Shown here one piece after another: positions 55,066-59,391 of a stretch of 59,391 nt of DNA; the stretch's first letter is position 1, and the number at the start of each line of letters is the position of its first letter. The stretch is from Planctomycetota bacterium (GTDB lineage Bacteria > Planctomycetota > UBA1135 > GCA-002686595). Made by a program: the position numbers and the translations under genes. Location: positions 2,435 to 61,825 of the forward strand of contig DUDB01000079.1 in NCBI GenBank assembly GCA_012959525.1, read 5' to 3'. The notes below the pieces were generated by a model. It ran no database searches and was not told where the DNA came from. It saw nothing but the letters and a program-made list of their open reading frames with translations.

Positions 55066-55728
55066 GTGCCCTTCCCCTCCCCCTCTCCCTCCACTCCCGG
55101 TTGCGGGCGCCGCCTGGGCCTCTTCGGGGGTTCCTTCGACCCGATCCACAAGGGGCACCTGGCCGCGGCCCGGGCCGCTCAGGAGGCTTTCGGTCTGGAC
55201 CGCGTGGTCTTTGTCCCCGCAGCCCGCCCGCCCCACAAGCCGGACCTGGAGCTGGCCCCGGAGGCGGACCGACTGGAGATGGTTCGGTTGGCCGTCGCGA
55301 GCGAGCCCTCCTGGAGCGTGTGCGATCTGGAGTTCGACCGTCCCGGGCCCTCGTACACCATGGACACGGTTGAGCAGCTGCGGGCCCGTGCGGGGGAGGA
55401 TGAGGAGGCGTCCATCTGGCTTCTGATCGGGGCGGACAACTTGCCCGGGCTTGTGGGCTGGCACCGGGTGGAGGAGCTCTTGGAGGCCGTACGGCCCATC
55501 GTTATCCGGCGTGCGGGAGAGGATCACGAGTTGCCGCCCGAGCTGGAGCAGGGGTTGTCGACAGGGGTGCTGGAGAGGCTCCGGGAGGGCGTGCTCTCTC
55601 TGCCGCCGGCTCCCGGTCGTTCGACGGATCTGCGTGCCGCGTTGCGCGCTGGCGACAGGGCTCCAGAGGATCTCCCTGAAGCCGTGGGCGAGTACATTCG
55701 CCAGCGTGGTCTGTACGGGGGTCTCTAG
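55066..55728 (+). CDS. nadD: Nicotinate-nucleotide adenylyltransferase NadD
   Basis: A 220-residue nucleotidyltransferase starting at a GTG. The class signature is G-L-F-G-G-S-F-D-P-I-H-K-G-H-L (about 18-32), with G-A-D-N-L-P near 120 and the late segment R-S-T-D-L-R-A, close to the family's S-S-T-x-I-R. It makes deamido-NAD from nicotinate mononucleotide and ATP. The 11-residue Pro/Ser-rich N-terminus before C-G-R-R-L-G is weakly supported and the true start may be internal. Confidence 0.92.
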   Translation: MPFPSPSPSTPGCGRRLGLFGGSFDPIHKGHLAAARAAQEAFGLDRVVFVPAARPPHKPDLELAPEADRLEMVRLAVASEPSWSVCDLEFDRPGPSYTMDTVEQLRARAGEDEEASIWLLIGADNLPGLVGWHRVEELLEAVRPIVIRRAGEDHELPPELEQGLSTGVLERLREGVLSLPPAPGRSTDLRAALRAGDRAPEDLPEAVGEYIRQRGLYGGL

Positions 55729-55739
55729 GTGCGCGCCTC

Positions 55740-56552
55740 GTGAGTTGTGCGTCCTGGACGGCACTGCTCGTGACCTTGGTGGCGACGCCGATTCTGGCGC
55801 GGGCGGCCTTGGCTTGGGGCTTTGTGGACAGCCGTGAGTCCGGCCTTGCACAGCGCAAGCCCAGAGAGAGCCCCGTCCCTCCGGTGGGCGGAATTGCCGT
55901 GCTCCTGGGGTTGGTGGGGGCCTTCCTCTGCGGCGAGGAAAACCTGCCCTGGGTTGCCTTGCTGGCGGCGTTTGCCTTGGGGCTCGCGGATGACCTGCGC
56001 CCTGGAGGGTTGAGCCCTCTTGTGAAACTCGCAGGTCAGTGCGCGGTGGGGGGCGTTCTGGGCTGGAGCCTTGGAGACGGAGCGTGGAACATGGCCGCAT
56101 GGTCCGTGGTGGGAGTGGTGGCCATGAATGCGGCCAACACCTTTGACTGCTCGGACGGGGCCTGCGGCACCTTGGGAGTCGTGGGACTGGCGGGTCGCAG
56201 TGTCGCGGCGCCGGCTCTGCTTGGTTTTCTGCCCTGGAACGTGTTCGTTAGGCGGGGCCCGGAGCGTGTACCCATCGCCTACCTGGGTGACTCGGGGAGT
56301 CATCTCGTGGGGGTGCTTCTGGCGAGCTGCCCAGAGGCCTGGGGGATTCTGCTCCTACCCCTACTGGATCTGGGGCGCTTGAGCGTGGTGCGTATCCGGC
56401 AGGGACGGCGGCCCTGGGACGGAGACCGGCTGCACTTGGCCCATGGGTTGGAGCGCAGGGGCCTGGGCAACCTGGGGGTACCGGCTCTGTTGTTGGCCAT
56501 GCTCCTAGGGCTCCGGCTTGTTCTGTCTTGGGCCGGCCCGATCCTCGATTGA
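55740..56552 (+). CDS. WecA/TagO-like glycosyl-1-phosphate transferase
   Basis: A 270-residue membrane enzyme starting at a GTG 11 bp after nadD, with about eight hydrophobic segments. The polyprenyl-phosphate sugar-1-phosphate transferase motifs are present: R-K-P-R-E-S-P-V-P-P-V-G-G near 39-51, A-D-D (about 84-86), N-A-A-N-T-F-D-C-S-D-G (about 129-139) and Y-L-G-D-S-G-S. It transfers a sugar phosphate to undecaprenyl phosphate, starting O-antigen, teichoic-acid-like or capsule glycans. It could supply the lipid-linked primer used by glycosyltransferases such as those at 6719-8994. At 270 residues it is shorter than typical WecA (about 350). Confidence 0.87.
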   Translation: MSCASWTALLVTLVATPILARAALAWGFVDSRESGLAQRKPRESPVPPVGGIAVLLGLVGAFLCGEENLPWVALLAAFALGLADDLRPGGLSPLVKLAGQCAVGGVLGWSLGDGAWNMAAWSVVGVVAMNAANTFDCSDGACGTLGVVGLAGRSVAAPALLGFLPWNVFVRRGPERVPIAYLGDSGSHLVGVLLASCPEAWGILLLPLLDLGRLSVVRIRQGRRPWDGDRLHLAHGLERRGLGNLGVPALLLAMLLGLRLVLSWAGPILD

Positions 56553-56561
56553 ACGGCTCTC

Positions 56562-56636
56562 CGGCTCCTGCGCCAAGGGCGCGGCGCCTGCTCGTCCGCT
56601 AGCGGGCAGCCGAGTGAAATCGAGGGAGCCGCTTTT
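56562..56636 (+). terminator. Multi-stem terminator-like structure after the WecA-like gene
   Basis: CGGCTCC (56562-56568) pairs with GGAGCCG (56625-56631), followed by C and four T. Between the arms lie GCGCC-AAG-GGCGC (56570-56582) and CCGCTAGCGG. The branched outline could be a complex terminator or a small structured RNA; I cannot match it to a known RNA. The remaining gap to 56832 shows nothing. Confidence 0.4.
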
Positions 56637-56832
56637 ACAATCAAGGGGTAGAGACGGTCGCGATGGGGAGACGCCAGTCCACTCTCCCCGACCCATGAGG
56701 CTTCAATCACGACGGCTACCCTCCCGCTCACTCCCTTTCCACGGCGATCCTCCCGCCCCCCCTTGCCCCCGTCCCACCCCCTCCCGATAATCCTCCGCCC
56801 CTTCCCTGGCGAAGGCATTCCCTGGCACTCCC

Positions 56833-57615
56833 GTGGCGTACCCTCTCACCGCAATCATCTCCGACCTGCACGGGAACACACCCGCGTTGGATACCGCCCT
56901 GGCAGACGCCAAGGACCGCGGCGTCGAGCGGTATGTTTGCCTGGGTGACGTCATCGGTTACGGAGCCGATCCATGCGGGGCTCTGGACCGGGTCATGGAG
57001 CTCTGTGTTCCTGTCCGCGAGGAGGGCCTGTGCCTTCAGGGCAACCATGAGTACGCGCTCTGCTACAGCGCCGAGGACTTCAACCCGAAGGCGAGAGCGG
57101 CGATCGATTGGACCCACGCGGCGATCTCCAGCGCACCGGACAGCGCCTCGGATTACTGGGATTTCCTGGGAGAGCTTGAACCCTCCGCCATCGATGAGGC
57201 GGCCATGTTTGCGCATGGGTCCCCACGCGATCCCGTGCGCGAGTACCTTCTGCCCCGGGATGCTCGCGATGAGAAGAAGATGCAGGCCAACTTCGAAGCG
57301 ATGCGCAGACCCGTGTGCTTCGTGGGGCACAGTCACGTGCCCGCGGTCTACTACAAGGACGGCACCCTGTTCCGGCCCAAGGGCATCGATGGGCCCTACG
57401 CTCTGGGGGACCTGGACTCCAATCCCTGCATCGTGAACGTGGGCTCGGTGGGCCAACCTCGTGACGGGGATGCGCGGCTTTCCTACGTGCTCTTCGACGG
57501 GTCGAACATCACTTTCATCCGGCTCGAATACGACTGGCAGGCTGCGGCCGAGGCCATTCGAAGCGTGCCTGAACTTCCCGAATTTCTGGCCGACCGTCTG
57601 GAGGCCGGCCGCTGA
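56833..57615 (+). CDS. Calcineurin-like metallophosphatase
   Basis: A 260-residue protein starting at a GTG. It has the metallophosphoesterase metal sites S-D-L-H-G-N (Asp11, His13), G-D-V-I-G-Y-G (about 39-45), G-N-H-E (about 71-74) and G-H-S-H (about 164-167), and N-V-G-S-V-G-Q-P-R near the end. The pattern is that of YfcE/diadenosine-polyphosphatase-like enzymes. The substrate is unknown. It ends 13 bp before yidC. Confidence 0.9.
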   Translation: MAYPLTAIISDLHGNTPALDTALADAKDRGVERYVCLGDVIGYGADPCGALDRVMELCVPVREEGLCLQGNHEYALCYSAEDFNPKARAAIDWTHAAISSAPDSASDYWDFLGELEPSAIDEAAMFAHGSPRDPVREYLLPRDARDEKKMQANFEAMRRPVCFVGHSHVPAVYYKDGTLFRPKGIDGPYALGDLDSNPCIVNVGSVGQPRDGDARLSYVLFDGSNITFIRLEYDWQAAAEAIRSVPELPEFLADRLEAGR

Positions 57616-57628
57616 CCTGAGCCTCCTC

Positions 57629-59391
57629 GTGGAAAAGCGTCTACCCCTCTTCTTCCTGCTCTCGTTCCTCATCCTTGTGATGTGGCCGACGCCTCCCGAG
57701 CCCAAGGTTGCGCCGCGCATTCCGATGGTTCTGACACCGGATTTCCCACCCGGTATGGGGCCGGCCATTGAAGGCGTTTCGCCTGCCACCCAAACGCGGC
57801 CTGACAAGGAGGCCGAGCCCTGGCGTGAGACCCTTAGGCTCGGCACCCCGGGAGAGCCCGGCTACTACCTGGCGACCTTTGACAGCCGCGGGGGCGTCCT
57901 CAGCGGTCTGCGCCTGGGCGGGTTCTACACCGAGAACGGCCTCGATCCGCAGGAGAAAGAGAACCCTCTGAACTGGGTCCAACTCCTCTCGGAAGTGAAC
58001 ACACCCTCGGGCGTCCAGTCTTCGCTCGGGCTCCATTCCACCTCGGCCAGCGAGGAGATGGTGGGCTTTCCGCTCGATCAGGTGCACTGGCAGCACGAGG
58101 TGCTGGAGGAGTTTGGACGAACCGTTGGCGTGCAATTCAGCCACGACACGGGGCGCGGCCTGAGCCTGACCAAGACCCTGCGGGTGAACCCCAACTCCTA
58201 TGACCTGACCTTGGACATCGAGCTGCGCAATAGCGTCCCCGAGTGGGCGGGCAGGCAACCGCGGCTCATCTTCACACCGGCTCTGGGCATGCCCGCCAGT
58301 GCCGACGATTCCTACTATGAGGAGCCCAGAGCGGGCGTCAGCTGGGAACAGGGCGACGAGTTGGAGGTCGAGCGCCAAGAGCTCTCGATCGGAGAGCAGG
58401 ATGGCGAGTCCTTTCCGCCCACCCGGGACATCCTCTGGGCGGGAATGGACAGCAAGTTCTTCGCCGTGCTGGCCCGGCCTGATGATGCCACCCGTGGCGT
58501 GGTCACCGGAGCCGGTTGGCGCACCCTGTACGATCTGAACTGGGTGGCCGAGCACCCCATGGATCCCCTCAAGTCGATTGAGGACAACAAGGAGAACGAT
58601 CCCGTCAAGGGGTGGCGTCACGTGACCTGCGACCTCGACCTGACGGCCCCTCTTCCGGGTCCCCAGGGCGTCTCCCGCATGACCTTCGAGATCTACGCGG
58701 GTCCCAAGAGCAGCGGCCTTCTCGAGGACCACGATCCTGCCCTCCTGAGTCTGGTGGCAGGCGATCTGGGCTTCTTCTCCGGTATCGCCTCGACCCTGCT
58801 GGCCATCCTGGGATTCTTCCACGGCATCGTGGGCAACTGGGGCTGGTCGATCATCTGCCTGACCCTCACCGTGCGTTTGGCCCTGTTCCCCTTCAATCGT
58901 CGCTCCCAGACGTCCATGGCGCGCCACGCGAAGAAGATGAAGCGCGTGCAGCCCATGCTCAACGAGCTCAAGGAGAAGTACAAGGACAACCCCCAGAAGC
59001 AACGCTCCGAGCAGGCGCGCATCATGCAGGAGGAGGGCGCCTTCCCGCCCCTCGGTGGCTGTCTGCCGATCTTCGTGCAGATCCCCATCTTCTTCGGTCT
59101 CTTCAAGGCCCTGCGGGTCAGCTTCGACCTGCGTCAGGCCCCTTTCATCGGCTGGGTGAAGGACCTCTCCGAACCCGACCGGCTGATGCGCCTGGATTGG
59201 GATCTGCCCCTGCTCGGCACGGTCGAGTACCTCAACATCCTGCCGCCCATGATGGTGTTCCTGTGGATCCTGCAGCAGAAGGTGATGCCCAAGCCCACCG
59301 ACGAGCAGGCTCTCAAGATGCAGAAGATGATGATGTGGATGCCCATCGTCTTCGGGTTCTTCCTCTACAACTATCAGTCAGGCCTGTCCCA
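57629..59391 (+). CDS. yidC: Membrane protein insertase YidC (3' end outside the window)
   Basis: The GTG at 57629 gives M-E-K-R-L-P-L-F-F, a first transmembrane helix, a long periplasmic beta-sandwich domain (about 40-370), and then the conserved core. The groove arginine (Arg416) sits in T-L-T-V-R-L-A-L-F-P-F, and the R-R-S-Q-T-S-M-A-R and C1-loop K-Y-K-D-N-P-Q-K motifs follow. Later come G-G-C-L-P-I-F-V-Q-I-P and Y-L-N-I-L-P-P. YidC inserts and folds inner-membrane proteins alone or with SecYEG. The frame is still open at the last base; the remaining helix or helices and the stop lie beyond. The usual rpmH and rnpA genes are not upstream. Confidence 0.96.
   Translation, partial: MEKRLPLFFLLSFLILVMWPTPPEPKVAPRIPMVLTPDFPPGMGPAIEGVSPATQTRPDKEAEPWRETLRLGTPGEPGYYLATFDSRGGVLSGLRLGGFYTENGLDPQEKENPLNWVQLLSEVNTPSGVQSSLGLHSTSASEEMVGFPLDQVHWQHEVLEEFGRTVGVQFSHDTGRGLSLTKTLRVNPNSYDLTLDIELRNSVPEWAGRQPRLIFTPALGMPASADDSYYEEPRAGVSWEQGDELEVERQELSIGEQDGESFPPTRDILWAGMDSKFFAVLARPDDATRGVVTGAGWRTLYDLNWVAEHPMDPLKSIEDNKENDPVKGWRHVTCDLDLTAPLPGPQGVSRMTFEIYAGPKSSGLLEDHDPALLSLVAGDLGFFSGIASTLLAILGFFHGIVGNWGWSIICLTLTVRLALFPFNRRSQTSMARHAKKMKRVQPMLNELKEKYKDNPQKQRSEQARIMQEEGAFPPLGGCLPIFVQIPIFFGLFKALRVSFDLRQAPFIGWVKDLSEPDRLMRLDWDLPLLGTVEYLNILPPMMVFLWILQQKVMPKPTDEQALKMQKMMMWMPIVFGFFLYNYQSGLS

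Noticed and set aside
56823..56837. Possible sigma-54 promoter (TGGCACTCCCGTGGC) before the metallophosphatase
   Set aside because: The spacing fits, but the element overlaps the GTG start itself and the -12 half is TGGC, so it could not yield a leader; likely chance.

Overview
The window is GC-rich bacterial DNA that is almost fully coding, with many GTG starts and many genes joined by GTGA, ATGA or TAGTG overlaps. The gene content suggests a Gram-negative, diderm bacterium, most likely Planctomycetota or a close relative. The grounds are several secreted lipoproteins and an outer-membrane porin-like protein, a set of menaquinone-type late-pathway genes (UbiE/MenG-, UbiX- and UbiA-like) without ubiquinone ring hydroxylases, large secreted repeat proteins, and a secreted-protein C-terminal module I associate with planctomycetes. 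This placement is inference; no rRNA or tRNA is present to test it.

Layout. 1-2331: the tail of an unknown gene, an aldo/keto reductase and two small membrane proteins. 2363-6224 (minus): a beta-helix lipoprotein and a secreted repeat protein. 6225-6718: a divergent control region that I read as carrying two sigma-54 (-24/-12) promoters facing away from each other, with inverted repeats between them. 6719-19744 (plus): a nine-gene, mostly overlapping operon of two family-4 glycosyltransferases, an ABC exporter, two phosphotransferase (APH-fold) proteins, an alginate-export-like porin, a sulfatase-superfamily lipoprotein, a histidine kinase and an NtrC-type sigma-54 activator. It looks like a self-regulated surface-glycan synthesis and export system. 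20034-28723: a small lipoprotein, a truncated reading frame, a secreted protein of unknown role, a large multicopper oxidase with six Ig-like repeats, and a SCO1-cytochrome c fusion that probably serves it. 28940-33228 (minus): a membrane histidine kinase overlapping a receiver-PAS-glycosyltransferase fusion.

33420-38617: ComF-like phosphoribosyltransferase, LarC, PanD, an aminotransferase, an SH3 protein and a hidden 57-residue cysteine-rich protein. 38628-42079 (minus): the operon ruvB, a SpoIID-like gene and tgt, where Tgt lacks its usual zinc cysteines. 42570-45773: a giant lipoprotein with a beta-propeller. 45907-50224: menaquinone-type genes, a CPBP membrane protease and holA in one tightly packed run. 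50246 to the end: mutL, a secreted protein, miaA, a lipoprotein, nadD, a WecA-like transferase, a metallophosphatase and the start of yidC.

The strongest candidate for an undescribed system is the divergent locus 2363-19744: secreted surface proteins on one side and a glycan export operon on the other, both apparently under sigma-54 control, with the operon encoding its own kinase and activator. A DUF5666-like beta module recurs in its porin, in its sulfatase-like protein and in the extracytoplasmic part of the second, distant histidine kinase (30919-33228). That kinase is paired with a glycosyltransferase fused to a response regulator. Together these suggest a shared ligand or periplasmic partner in envelope glycan control.
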